Assembly: GCA_026120035.1 (NCBI GenBank)
Contig: JALRME010000004.1
Location: 1,116,001 to 1,180,000 of the forward strand
DNA length: 64,000 nucleotides
Direction of reading: 5' to 3'
Source: Coleophoma eucalyptorum
Lineage: Eukaryota; Ascomycota; Leotiomycetes; Helotiales; Dermateaceae
The translations under genes and the position numbers were made by a program. The notes beneath the pieces are model-generated. The model saw only the letters and a program-made list of their open reading frames with translations, made no database searches and was not told where the DNA came from. The first letter of the stretch is position 1. Each line of letters starts with the position of its first letter. This document shows positions 47,184 to 58,000 of this stretch, in pieces.

Positions 47184-49136
47184 ATGGTAAAAACTAACGC
47201 ACTCAAAGATCTCCACGAGATTACGAAAGACGAGGAGCACGGCCTCGTGTTCGAGAAAAATGTCTCCATACCTCGAACAGGCGAATTGCCAATCCGCTGT
47301 AATGTATACCGTCCAATAGCTGCTGAAGGCAGTAAATTTCCAGTCCTTGTGACATATGGGCCATATGGCAAAGATATTCCATACGAGAAGTAAGCGTGGT
47401 AAAAGTCGCACCTGGGAATTGCGTTATTGACAAGAAATATCAGGTTCCATCCACAGTCTTTCAGTGAAGTCAATCCCGAGCATAAGTCAAAGTATAGTGC
47501 CTGGGAAACTCCAGATCCAGTGTACTGGATAAGCCAAGGATATGTGGTGGTTCGAGCAGATGAGCGTGGACTTGGACAGTCTCCTGGAATTCTCGACACC
47601 ATGTCAAGGGGTACTAGTGAGTGCTTTTTCGACGTAGTGGAATGGACTGCCGTACAGCCTTGGTCGAGCGGAAAGGTGGGACTCCTTGGTAAGTCTATAG
47701 TACATATCCATGGGATTTACTAATACTAATCTTTTTCGCAGGCATTTCGTACTACGCAGGGAGTCAATGGCGTGTAGCAGCCAGGCGACCGAAGGGTCTT
47801 GCAGCTATTATCCCTTGGGAGGGCATGTCCGATTACTATCGAGACCGTTGTAGACATGGAGGCATCTTATCTGATGCCTTTATCAGATTCTGGTGGAATC
47901 GTCAAGTCATCACCAACCAATATGGCAAGCCAGGGCGTGCCATCTCGAATTGGGGTGAAGATACAATTGAAGGTGATCTGCCTGACGACGTTCTTAAGGA
48001 GAACAGAAGAGATCAAAACGAGGACAACGCAGCAAACAATTTTCGCGATGATGAGTATTACTCTTCCAAGGAGTTCGATTTGAAAGACATCGAAGTACCA
48101 CTTCTTTCTGTGGCCAATTGGGGAGGAATCCTACTCCATCTTCGTGGAAACGTGGAGGGTTATACTTGGGCGGGATCGAAGTTCAAGTATCTCAGATTTA
48201 TCACTGGTCGCCACGACCTACCATTTTACTACAGCGAGGAAGTGGAAGTTCAAAAGAGTTTCCTGGACGCCTTTTTGAAAGGAGAAGATCGTGTAGGCTG
48301 GTCAGAGCCTGGAAGAGTGGCTCCCGTCAGCATCGTCTTGCGGGAGGGAAATGTAGGGTTTAACAATGCAAAAGCTGAAGCCACCTACAAACGAAGAGAA
48401 GAAGTTGCCTGGCCCATCCCACGTACAGAATACACGAAATACCATCTTCACGCCGATGGAACACTTGCTACGACGCCTTCTTCAACATCAGGAAAGACTT
48501 CTTACAAGGCATTGGGTAATCTCGATAATCCTAGCCTGGTACAATTTGCTACAGCGCCATTCGAACAAGACACTGAATTTACAGGTCACATTGTCGCGCA
48601 TCTCAACGTCTCGGTTACGCCTGAGATTGTATCCTCAGGTAATGATATCGATCTATTCCTAACACTTCGCTACATTGCACCCGATGGTAAGGAGGTGTAC
48701 TATACTGGCACAGCCGGAGATCCAGTTCCTCTAACAAAGGGATGGCTTCGCGTCTCACTACGAAAAACGCAAGAAGCAAACCCTAAACATCGTCCCTACC
48801 TTCCATACCGGGACTACCTCAAGGCCGATGTGCAACCTGTGGTTGCGGATGAGATATATGCAGTCGATATTGAAATTTGGCCTTCGAATGTCATTATTGA
48901 GAAGGGTGGGAAGCTGGTATTTGAGGTGGCTAGTGGTGATACACAAGGTAGCGGTATCTTTCAACACAAGGGAGAGGGCGATAGGTGAGTTTCTGTTCTA
49001 TTTAACCTTGTATGAAATAATATATGTACTAACTCACAGATTTAGAACCACGAGCAAGCTTGCTGGCGTAAATCATCTACATTTTGGGGAAGGATTGGAG
49101 AACTATGTTACTTTACCAGTCATCCCTGGGCTTTAG
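47184..49136 (+). CDS. CocE/NonD-type alpha/beta hydrolase (S15-like)
   Basis: Exons 47184-47389, 47444-47688, 47742-48984 and 49040-49136 give 596 aa, normal for the family. These enzymes hydrolyse esters or amides, as in bacterial cocaine esterase and X-Pro dipeptidyl-peptidases. The nucleophile elbow is GISYYAGS with S153. The catalytic His is likely in FITGRHDLPFYYSEE (about 308). The beta-sandwich C-terminal domain (FTGHIVAHLNVS, DIDLFLTLRYIAPDG, PLTKGWLRVSLR) is complete. The Asp found as GW-x-D in cocaine esterase reads NWGG here; I believe many fungal relatives share this. The last exon supplies VNHLHFGEG. Introns are 53-55 nt. It sits between the small membrane protein and the cupin, in the presumed catabolic cluster. 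Confidence 0.85.
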
Positions 49137-49350
49137 TAAAGTCTCCTTAGAGTATGAGTTGAAACAATTGCATCTGTTAATTCTTGGTTTAAACCAGCAT
49201 TCTGCCAGAGATTTTTCAGTTTTGAATTAGACGTCACTTAGTTTGCCAGACTTTATATCAATTATGACTCCAAGCTTTTGTACAGGATTTGAATTCTTAC
49301 ATCAAAAAACTTATGAATACTGGAATTTAGTCTAAACGGATTTATTTAAT

Positions 49351-50051
49351 CTACTCGCTAGCCTTGACATCTTCCATGTCTCCTAAGTCCTCATGCATGC
49401 CCTCCTCCTTCTCAGCTGGAACGAGTACATACATCATTCGAACCCAGAAATCATTCGGATTGCGCCACGCATGATTCGTAGCACGCTGGACACAGACATC
49501 ACCTCTGTGCATCAACTTAGTCTCACCACTATCAAGGACTAATTCTACCGGTCCCTCCAAAACGACTCCATAGTCGATACTGATCGTCTTGTGCATAGGG
49601 GATATGGTATTAGGTGCCATATCCACGAAGCGGAGAACGGTGCCAGTTGAAACTGTTTGGTTGGTTTATAACTTAGCAAGCCTTCAAAGATGTGATTTTC
49701 GATTAAGAAGTAATGTCATCACGTACCCGTCAGACCTGGAGGTGATGCAAGATCTTTCTCGTACGAGTCGACATCCTTGTGCTCAGACAAGGTGACGGGA
49801 AATGTCCTTGTTGTATACCCAAGGAAGAACTTGGCTACACTCCCAATCTTTTGCCATATGGAATCTGAAGGCACATCTTTGGCAAGTATTGCTTTCCCAT
49901 TGCTATCATGGGTAGTGATGTATCGTGAGATGTTGGGAAGTCCGTTCTCAAGGAGAGGTTGAGGGGATGTTGCTGACATTCTGTGATTTGCTGAAGGGTT
50001 TAAAGTTGTTGAATCTAGATGGGATTGTATCGAGTTGTTTTCTCCAGCCAT
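49351..50051 (-). CDS. small single-domain cupin protein
   Basis: Exons 50051-49727 and 49652-49351 (minus strand) give 208 aa. The cupin barrel lies in the second half. Motif 1 is SPMHKTISIDYGVVLEG and motif 2 is GDVCVQRATNHAWRNP, each keeping one His ligand. The canonical H-x-H of motif 1 is replaced by H-K-T with a following Asp-Tyr, a pattern I believe is common in this fungal cupin subgroup. It is too short to be gentisate or homogentisate dioxygenase, so a ring-cleaving role is not supported; an isomerase, decarboxylase or oxygenase role is possible. The intron (49653-49726) joins LTG to VSTGTVLRF in phase 1. The gene is divergent from fumarylacetoacetase, which fits use in the same pathway. 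Confidence 0.82.
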
Positions 50052-50588
50052 GGGAGAGATTCATCCGTTCATGCATTCATTCTAACAATATGTCCGGAAC
50101 GGATGGAGGGGTATGCTACGGAAGTGAGTTGCTCGGCAATAAATTAACCGACTAGAAAACGGTCCAATGATGCAACCTCGGGGCCTCGGGCCAAAGCAAG
50201 ACCTTCCAAGCCAAAAGGACATGCCATAGCAAGAGATGCCTCAGAGGTCTATAGCAAAATACGGAAATGCTCATTCCCATGTAGACCCGGAAGCTAGCGG
50301 GGGTGGGGGAAACGGCTACCCCGGAAATCAGTGGGTGTGAAAGCATGGGTGCCGCGACGGAATGTGGAGTGTGGAGACCCTAATGTGGGACTTTTCTTTG
50401 CTTAGGGAATTTACTCACAGGCAGTTCTAAGGCATCAAAGAGGGGAAGTATCTAATTTATTGTCTGATCTGAGATATCCCAAGACGTGTCAGGGTTCTTT
50501 AGGATCGAATTTGGCTAGAATTCAAACCCTTTACCAAAATATTTCCACATTTTATGTGCTTGAAAAAAGGGCATTCGAAGCCGAAAAC
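50052..50588. promoter_or_regulatory. divergent promoter, cupin and fumarylacetoacetase
   Basis: 537 bp between divergent start codons. It includes CCGGAAGCTAGCGG and CCCCGGAAAT near 50287-50326; CCG/CGG half-sites are typical of Zn2Cys6 factor binding. The forward frame is open from 50460 but has no homology before the ATG at 50589. Confidence 0.4.
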
Positions 50589-51929
50589 ATGTACGCAGAC
50601 CACTTCTCAATAGACAATATTCCATTCGGCATTGGAAGTAGCAAGGCTCATGTGGGAAAATCTGTCGTCACGCGCCTGGAAGATACTGTTTTGTTCCTAG
50701 ATGAGCTTGCAAAGGCAGGCTTATTCAAAGTCTTGACAAGCGAAACCGTGAAGACTTTCTCCGAAGTACGTTGGCTCGGAGCATCCTAACAAGCCCTCTC
50801 AGTTCTGAAGCTGATTGAAAACTCCCAAACTAGCCAACCGTAAATGATTTTGCGGCTGTCTCAAAATCAGAACAACTTGCGACTCGAAAAGCAATCCAGG
50901 CATTCTTTGCAAATGGGCTGGAAGCTTTGGGAAGCATACCTCCTCAGAGCTACTCCTCGATCGCAGAAACAACACTTTATTTACCTCTCGCGATAGGAGA
51001 TTTCACCGATTTCTCATGCTCACGAGATCATGTTCTAAATGCCAGTGAGGCTGTGTTTAAGAAAAGAGAGCTGCCTCCCGGGTTCGAGTACTTCCCGGTT
51101 GGTTACACAGCAAGAACTTCCAGTATTGTTGTTTCTGGGACCAAGGTAAAGAGACCAAAAGGCCAGTATCGGGATGGCGAAAAGGTAGTCTTTGGGCCGA
51201 CCAAGCGACTGGACTATGAGTTGGAGGTTGCGTGCGTAATCGGGAAGGGAAATAATCTTGGAGATAGAATCAAGGTTGACGATGCAGATAAACATATCTT
51301 TGGTTTGGTGTTACTAAATGATTGGAGTGGTAGGTCTTCTTTCTCTGTATGCTGTAAATTACTTTTACTGATTGGTAGAAGCTCGTGATATTCAAGGCTT
51401 GGAAATGAATCCTCTCGGACCTCTGAACGGGAAGTCGTTCAGTACCACTATTTCTCCATGGATCATCACACTCGAGGCACTGTCACCTTTCAGAACACTC
51501 GCGCCCAAAAAGAACCCCAACATTGAAATTGCATCGTACTTGCAAGACCCAGATTCGAAATCTAGCTATAGTATAGATCTCTCTGCAAGTATCGAAAACG
51601 ATATTGCAGCCGATACAATATGCACGACGAATTTCAACACGTTATACTGGACACTGCGAGATCTGGTTGCACACCAAACCATCAACGGTTGCAACCTCAG
51701 TACTGGAGATCTTCTGGCCACTGGAACAGTCAGTGGAACAACACCTGAAAGTCATGGTTGCTTGATGGAGATGGCAGCCAGTGGGGGAGTACAAGTTAGT
51801 AGTCGCACGGGAGAACTTGTAAAGAAGATGTGGCTCGAAGATGGTGATACCGTGAGGGTAGTTGGAAAGGCAGGGCCAGGGGTAGGTTTCGGAGACTGCG
51901 TAGGGGAAGTTTTAGCATCGGAATCGTGA
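50589..51929 (+). CDS. fumarylacetoacetase family hydrolase
   Basis: Exons 50589-50765, 50834-51329 and 51382-51929 give 406 aa, near the 419 aa of human FAH. The enzyme splits fumarylacetoacetate into fumarate and acetoacetate, the last step of tyrosine and homogentisate catabolism, using a metal held by acidic residues. An N-terminal FAH_N domain starts at DNIPFGIG. The catalytic domain shows RLDYELEVACVIG (metal-binding Glu pair), LLNDWSARDIQ (Asp ligand) and TGTVSGTTPESHG. The last intron has a tandem acceptor, TAGAAG. Using the distal AG gives the canonical NDWSARDIQ; the proximal one inserts a Glu (NDWSEARDIQ). No homogentisate dioxygenase or maleylacetoacetate isomerase lies in the window, so the substrate could be a related acylpyruvate. 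Confidence 0.88.
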
Positions 51930-53079
51930 AGATGCTAGATTACAATCACATTACGTGTAGGACTCAATCGAATAATCGCTAGCAAATGCAGAGTCATATA
52001 CTAGGTAGCTCATGGTTTGGATTCAAATCTTCGTTCTTGCTACTCGAGAGACTTTATCAGGAGTCTGCAAAACATTTCCAATACCTCCAATGGTTCCAAT
52101 CAAATTCAGAAGATCAATGCGTTATCACTGTCACTTCGGTTATTTGTAAGAACACCTAATTACTTGCAGGCGCCTCATAGGCTCATGGATCTATAATAGA
52201 CACGGAGTATCGCCTACTTGTGGCCTACAGCCACAGCTTAATATTCGCTGACAAGAAGCGTAACAAGCTCTGCGACTTTAATACTGCGGTTTCTGGGAAT
52301 GTTGAGCCCATATACCCCTGTTTACCACTTGTATGATACTTTGGTAGACGTGGAAGCTAATGCGCAATGGCAAATACGAATTACTGAAGTGCTAGGTCGC
52401 AGACAGCCCCATTCAAAGAGCTGGAGTGCCCAATTATCTTTGCACCTCGGAATGGTTGAGAATGATAATGAACAGAGCAACCGAGGGGAGTTTGGGAACG
52501 GGGTCTCCAAACAAAGGTATTCATCCGGTAGAGCGGCTGCATTCATAACTACACTGTTGCAACTAGGCGAGCAAAGCTGCACTTGCATACACCTCAAGCA
52601 TATGTAACGAGCAGGTCCACATTTTTGCTCGCTCGAAAACACGACACCCAGTAGATAACTGCTTTGGGCCATCGGCTTGAACCTACGGCAGTTGGCAAGA
52701 GTGTGAGATGGCCAATCTGAGAGTCTTAGTTTGGTGTCCGTCCACCTTCTTCACAAGAGAATTGTATCCCGTCCACCATAAACCAGTCTCCCCCACACTT
52801 CCACTAGGCGTAGGACAGGCTGTGGCTCGAAGCAGCAGCCTCCGGAGCAGCAAGCACACGGTGGGGATTTCCGGTCGGGTGGAGACTTAGTCGTCTGCTC
52901 TGCCTCTGGGGAAATGGGGCGCGGGGAAGCGAAAGGCTTGTTGCATGCTGCAGTATTGCTTTGCTCAAATACCTCTCCTGCTGCTCACTCCTTTTTGTCG
53001 TATGATTTTCTCTCATGATTTTCTCTCCAGACTTTCTTTCTACCCATTGAATCACGCACAAGCGGTCTACTCTCGCGCC
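51930..53079. other. intergenic, no gene seen
   Basis: About 1.15 kb upstream of the transporter. Several open frames of about 60-160 codons overlap on both strands, but none has a recognisable domain or a splice pattern. Probably promoter and 3' UTR. Confidence 0.45.
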
Positions 53080-54720
53080 ATGTCGTTCAGTACTGCCACC
53101 GCGGGAGACCCCAAGGTAAATTTCCTCCACCTTTAGGAGGACACAACTGACCCTAATTAGTTCTGGCCGGCATGGATTCGGTACGCTGTCCTCGCTAATC
53201 TCTGCGTCTTTGTTTTCATGGGAAACATGTATGCATCGGGTATCGCGACGGGATTTGTAGAGCTTGCTGAAGACCTGCATGTTCCCTTCACCAAGCTTGC
53301 CGACCTAATATCGTGGTCGGTTTTCGCTCTCGGCGTTTCGAACTTGCTCTGGATGCCAACTGCACTCTGCATCGGAAAGCGACCAGTCATTCTGATTTCC
53401 ATGCTCATATTTCTGGCTGGCTGCATCTGGTCGTTCAAGGCTAAGACCTTTAACTCTTTGATGGGGGCTAGAATTTTGTCTTCGCTGGGGGCCGGATCCA
53501 TAGAGGCGCTTGGCCCTTCCATTATCGCTGGTGAGTAATAAGACGGCGTATGCCTTCGCACCACCGCAATAACTAATGATACCAGATCTATTTTTTGAAA
53601 AATGGTTCGCATCCTCAATGGCGATCTTTTCGTTGAGTCTATCCGGTGGCTCCCAAATAGGACCTATGATTGCCGGGTTTCTCATTCAGTCCCGTGGTTG
53701 GCGCTGGCTTTTTATTCTCTGCACCATCGTTAATGGAGCGAATTTCATCGCTTGTGTTTTCTTCCTGCCCGAAACAACCTTTAGACGTGCAATCTTTGAA
53801 GGCGAAACAGCTGCTGAAGCTGACAAGGAAGCTGTTCAAATGATCGAGCATAGCAATAAAGGGGTTAACCTCGAACATGTCCCAACAAACTCGCAATCCG
53901 ATGGCGTTCAACGAAATCACTATGCTGGTAGTTACTTCAAGGACCTAGTTCAATTCCGCGACCGTGCACAAGAACCTCGAGGCCTGCGTGCTTGGCCAAA
54001 GCAGTTCTCACTCCCGTTCCGGTTTATTGTTGTACCAGCCGCGCTTTTCGCTACCTGCTCTTATGGTATCATGTTGGCCGGGTAAGTCCCACTGGAAAAT
54101 GGTAGATGTGCCATGCTAATGGAGATATCAGGATTGTGGTCATCTCAACTTTGAGTTCTCAGCTCTTCTCTCCTCCACCATATCTGTTTACCTCGTCAGC
54201 GATTGGCTTGTACACGCTCTCCTCCTTCATTGGCATTGTGATCGCATATCCTTTCGCAGGCCCGCTCACAGACGTGCTCTCCCGAGCCATGTCTCGTAGA
54301 AACGGCGGGATCCACGAGCCCGAGCATAGAATGCCTGCTCTCATCTTCCCATTTCTGATTGCCCCAGGTGGGCTCATTCTCTTTGCCTACATGGTAGCCG
54401 ACTTAAGATCATACTACCTCTCGGCAATTGGATACTCCATGCAGGCTACGGGACTTGTTTTTGTTCCATCGGTTGTTCTGTCATATATCGTTGATACTTA
54501 TCCACGAACGGGCCACGAAGCCTTGGTATTGATCAATGCTGGAAAGAACTTGATTGCATTTGGAGTGACGATATCATGCAATAAGTGGCTTGCCGAGGAA
54601 GGCTTGAAGAAGATGTTTTGCGAACTGGCAGCAGCGCAATGGGCTGTACTCGTGTTAGGAATCCCTCTCTACTTTGCTGGACCTATGCTACGCCGGGCAA
54701 CGTTGAAAATCGTGGAGTAA
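53080..54720 (+). CDS. MFS transporter (12-TM, DHA1-like)
   Basis: Exons 53080-53115, 53161-53530, 53586-54081 and 54132-54720 give 496 aa. It is a major facilitator of the plasma membrane (by family), with twelve predicted membrane segments and a large central loop (about 205-270). The motif-A region reads MPTALCIGKRPVIL, GARILSSLGAGSIEALGPS is segment 4, and SGGSQIGPMIAGFL is the motif-C-like segment 5. NGANFIACVFFLPET closes the N-half. The 12-residue first exon MSFSTATAGDPK is short; the join to FWPAWIRYAVLAN is phase 0. Introns are 45-55 nt. The substrate is not readable. Its place between fumarylacetoacetase and an FAD monooxygenase suggests uptake or export of an aromatic acid. Confidence 0.88.
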
Positions 54721-55239
54721 GAAGTAGAGAGCCTAGTTACAGACCAAGGCAAGAATTGAAGTACGAAATATTTATTATATGCGATAATGATAACTCGATG
54801 TGACCATCCGCAAAATTAAATCCATCTTGCGGGGCTGTATACATCTAGAGCCACGACCTAGGTGTAACTTACGAACCACTACCAACTCTGCTCTCAAATA
54901 TTTCCTTTTTGTACATGTTTCAGACGCACGTTGTGCTAATCTGGCAGAGCTGTACGATTTTCATAACTCTCAACTTCCACCGACATGCAGAGACAGGCTC
55001 GGTTTGGCAGAAGATCCCAAAATGGTACTTTTGATCCGGACCGCCAATGTATACATCAGTAAGAGTATTCCAGAAAGTGAGCGACTTCACTTAAATACCT
55101 GTCACCCGGATTAAATTTACTTTGAATACGTTCCTTGACAATTTAAATTATCTCAATGCTTCATTGATTCAGTTCTTTCACTTCACACTATCTGTTGATA
55201 TAGTACTCCTTGAGCGCCTACCAATACACACTATACGAT
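54721..55239. other. intergenic upstream of the monooxygenase pseudogene
   Basis: 519 bp of A+T-rich sequence holding the transporter 3' UTR and the former monooxygenase promoter. No gene seen. Confidence 0.45.
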
Positions 55240-56802
55240 ATGGCAATCAAGTCAGCGGAAGACACATTTCGGATCTTGATCGTAGGAGCGGGCATAGCTG
55301 GATTAGCATCTGCCATCGCACTCCAAGCACCAAATCGCTCCATAACAATCCTTGAGCAATCCAGCCAAAGTCACGAGATTGGCGCCGTCATTTCACTCCA
55401 ACCTAATGCGTCAAAAATTGTTGAGAAGGAATGGCATCTTCAAGAGAAACTCAAAGCAAAGGGCGCTATGGTCGATGAAGCCTTTCGCATCTGCTCGGTT
55501 GATGGCAAAGAACGTAACCGAGTCAACCTGCAATCTAAAGTCGAATATGGCGGTGATCGAGTCGTCTATCACAGGCAAGATCTCCATTCTGTGCTTAAGG
55601 ATGCAGCTACGTCCGTTACTGGACCTGGACAGGCATCCTCGATTCGATTGAAAAGCAGAGTAGTTTTCTGTGATTGTGAGAAAGGCGCAGTAACTCTGGA
55701 AAATGGAGAGATTTTAGACGGATTTGATCTTATCATTGGAGCTGATGGGGTCCACAGCATGGTCCGGAGAAGCGTCCTAAGCGAGGAGATCCAACCGGTC
55801 ACGACGGGGCTTTCAGCTTATAGGTTGATGATCAAAGCCTCAGAAATTGAAGAGGATGAGGAGATTAAGAGATTTCTAATCCTCGAGATTCATGTACTAC
55901 GATGGTCATGGGTCATGATTGTCGATTGATTATGGGGCCGGCTCGAAATGCAACGGTGTATAGCATCGTTGCTATGGTCCCTGACAGTGAGTGTCCTAAA
56001 TCATTTCTACCAACTGCCTCGAATATTTGCTTGGGGTTCAGTGAAAGCCAATGAAGATACCAAAAGCACGTCGTGGACATCTGAAGGCGATCTAGAAAGT
56101 CTGTTAAAAAGCTTCGAGGAGTTTCCAGACTGGTGTAAGCAACTCTTCAAGCATGCACCAGAACTGGGGTTGTGGCAATTGAGGGACCTAGTATGGGCTC
56201 AACTGCATGGCCACTCATCTAGTTCCTGATTCGCTAATCTTGTTGAAAGCTTGCCCTAGACACCTGGGTAAACGGCCGAGTCATTATCATGGGAGATGCC
56301 AGCCATGCAATGCTGCCCACGCAGGGTCAGGGTGCCAGTCAAAGCATAGAAGATGCAGTATGTCCCTGGCCACAAATAATCTTATAGATCAGCCAATTGA
56401 AATTCTGTGATCAGGAAGCTCTTGGAGCAATCTTCTAAGATTTAGCTGGAAGACCAACTCAGGAGGAGATCAACGCTCGACTTGAGGTAAATAGACCCAC
56501 CCCCCTTCCTCTTATTTCAAACATTACTTGACAGAATTTAGGAGGTTGAACATATAAGAAAACCTCGAGCAACAATTATCCAATCCTTGAGCCGAGAGAG
56601 TGCTAAACCTGCAACTGAAAAGGGGAAAGTAGATATCAAAGCGTGAGTAGTGCCACTGCTGGAAGAAGACCTCACACTGATAATTGAGCTCTAGCAAAAG
56701 CGATGCATATATGGATTTCAATTGTCTTTACAATGGGGCAAGGTGGTGGCAAACTACTCAGGCAGAACGTATAAAACTTCTGTCGGAGGATGCGAGACCA
56801 TG
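55240..56802 (+). pseudogene. broken FAD-dependent aromatic monooxygenase (salicylate hydroxylase-like)
   Basis: The ancestral protein was a group A flavin monooxygenase that hydroxylates aromatic acids with NADH and oxygen. Seen in order: the FAD dinucleotide motif ILIVGAGIAGLASAIAL, the DG motif DLIIGADGVHSMVR, then MVMGHDCRLIMGPARN in a shifted frame, then the second FAD motif [18 protein letters not shown], and a typical tail with AKPATEKG. Two lesions are visible. A one-base loss near 55873-55882 forces a switch of frame between KRF and NPRDSCTTMV; the original frame then stops at 55927-55929. A TAA at 56436-56438 sits where relatives have Lys (GAIF*DLAGRP). Introns at 55991, 56190, 56360, 56488 and 56642 still look spliceable. 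No GT/AG pair removes either lesion, so I call a pseudogene, apparently recent because the rest is intact. Confidence 0.85.
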
Positions 56803-57523
56803 ATATATATTTTATGAGCAGGAAATACGTAAGATATTTGCAGAGAACATCATTTTTGTCAAGTCAGCCTAACACTTTTACCTCCGAAAATTTTGGGGGG
56901 GAGGATCCACTAATGAACACTATACATTGGTTTTGAAGAGAAAAAAGGGTTGATGATAGAAGAAACAGTAAGAAGCTATTTCAAGCACATATCAGAGTTG
57001 TGAGAATATAGGACTCTCTTTGTATTTAATTAATAGAAGCTTTACAAAAAATAATACCAGAAAATTGATATGCGTCAACATGATCGAACCTTTGGCCTTG
57101 CCTCTATTGGCATAGGCCTAGCACATTCTATATAGATCCTGTAGATTAGGCGCTGGTCCCGGAAAGAGTGTAATAAAATAATCTGACTTTCGTTATCTTT
57201 AACCAAACCCGAGGATCCTGATATCATTTAACCGAACCGAACAAATAGAAATTCCAAAGAACTTCAAAGCTCTTTCGATAGTTCAGTAGAGATTGTACAA
57301 AAAACTGTGGCCTTGCTAAATGCTAATGTTTTGTTAAAATCTCTAACTCTAAAAAGCTTACCTTAGAAGTCTAGAGAACCAACATCTTGTCCTTCAATGA
57401 AGTCAAACAACCAAAAGGAAAAGAGCCACCTTTAGCAAACTTCTTGAGTGTGGGCCTAAGTACTTTTTTTGATTCCTGTATATAGATAGAAATCGAGGGC
57501 AAAAAAAAGATATTGGATGAGTG
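56803..57523. other. A+T-rich gap before the tRNA pair
   Basis: About 720 bp with strong A+T bias and no coding potential that I can see. It follows directly on the monooxygenase pseudogene. It could be decayed sequence; I see no transposon ends or terminal repeats. Confidence 0.45.
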
Positions 57524-57616
57524 TGATCATTACGAGGGTCGAACTCGCGACCTTGGCGTTTACTTTCAATGAAGGAAGTATTAGCACCACGCTCTAACCA
57601 ACTGAGCTAAACGATC
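57524..57616 (-). tRNA. tRNA-Ile(AAU) with 19-nt intron
   Basis: Read on the minus strand from 57616: the acceptor stem GATCGTT pairs with AATGATC (7 bp, one G-U), the D-arm is GCTC...GAGC, the anticodon loop CTAATA-A has anticodon AAT, and the T-arm is GCGAG TTCGACC CTCGT. The discriminator base is A. A 19-nt intron lies at the canonical 37/38 position after CTAATA, leaving a 74-nt mature tRNA. This is the standard eukaryotic isoleucine tRNA. Confidence 0.93.
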
Positions 57617-57642
57617 TTGAAAGAATAGTGGAAGGTTGAGTG

Positions 57643-57727
57643 TGATCATTACGAGGGTCGAACTCGCGACCTTGGCGTGTACTCTGAAGTATTAGCACCA
57701 CGCTCTAACCAACTGAGCTAAACGATC
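57643..57727 (-). tRNA. tRNA-Ile(AAU) with 11-nt intron
   Basis: Read from 57727. The mature part appears identical to the copy 119 bp away, but the intron at position 37/38 is 11 nt instead of 19. The flanking GTGTGATC and CGATCTTG words are shared, so the two genes look like a tandem duplication whose introns have since diverged. Confidence 0.93.
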
Positions 57728-58000
57728 TTGGCTGATTGTTGGAAGACATTTCCTTATTTCGTCTTGTAAAGCAATGAGTGGAAAGTGGATCTTTGAAAGA
57801 AAGATTCTTCTGTTGCTGCCTCGCTTATTTGGTGGGCTTGGGCGTTAGTAGTTCGGAGCAATTGCCATTCCGTCGTGACGCGGCCGCCAGAATGTCTTCT
57901 CCGTCGCGTCTACCTGAACGCGGGTGGAATTGCAGTGTGCAGGTCTATCGCATATCCGTGCCATATTGACCTCCGGTATCAACGCTTCTATCTTCTAAAT

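Larger units (their letters stand above)
57524..57734. repeat. tandem duplication of a tRNA-Ile unit (119-bp period)
   Basis: The two tRNA genes and short flanks repeat with a 119-bp period: the shared block runs from GAGTGTGATC before each 3' end to AACGATCTTG after each 5' end. The units differ mainly in the tRNA intron and the spacer. Confidence 0.75.

Noticed and set aside
51930..53080. Overlapping frames of 60-160 codons on both strands
   Set aside because: No recognisable domains or splice sites. Composition fits promoter or UTR.
56803..57523. Decayed transposon
   Set aside because: A+T-rich, but no terminal repeats, transposase remnant or target duplication seen by eye.
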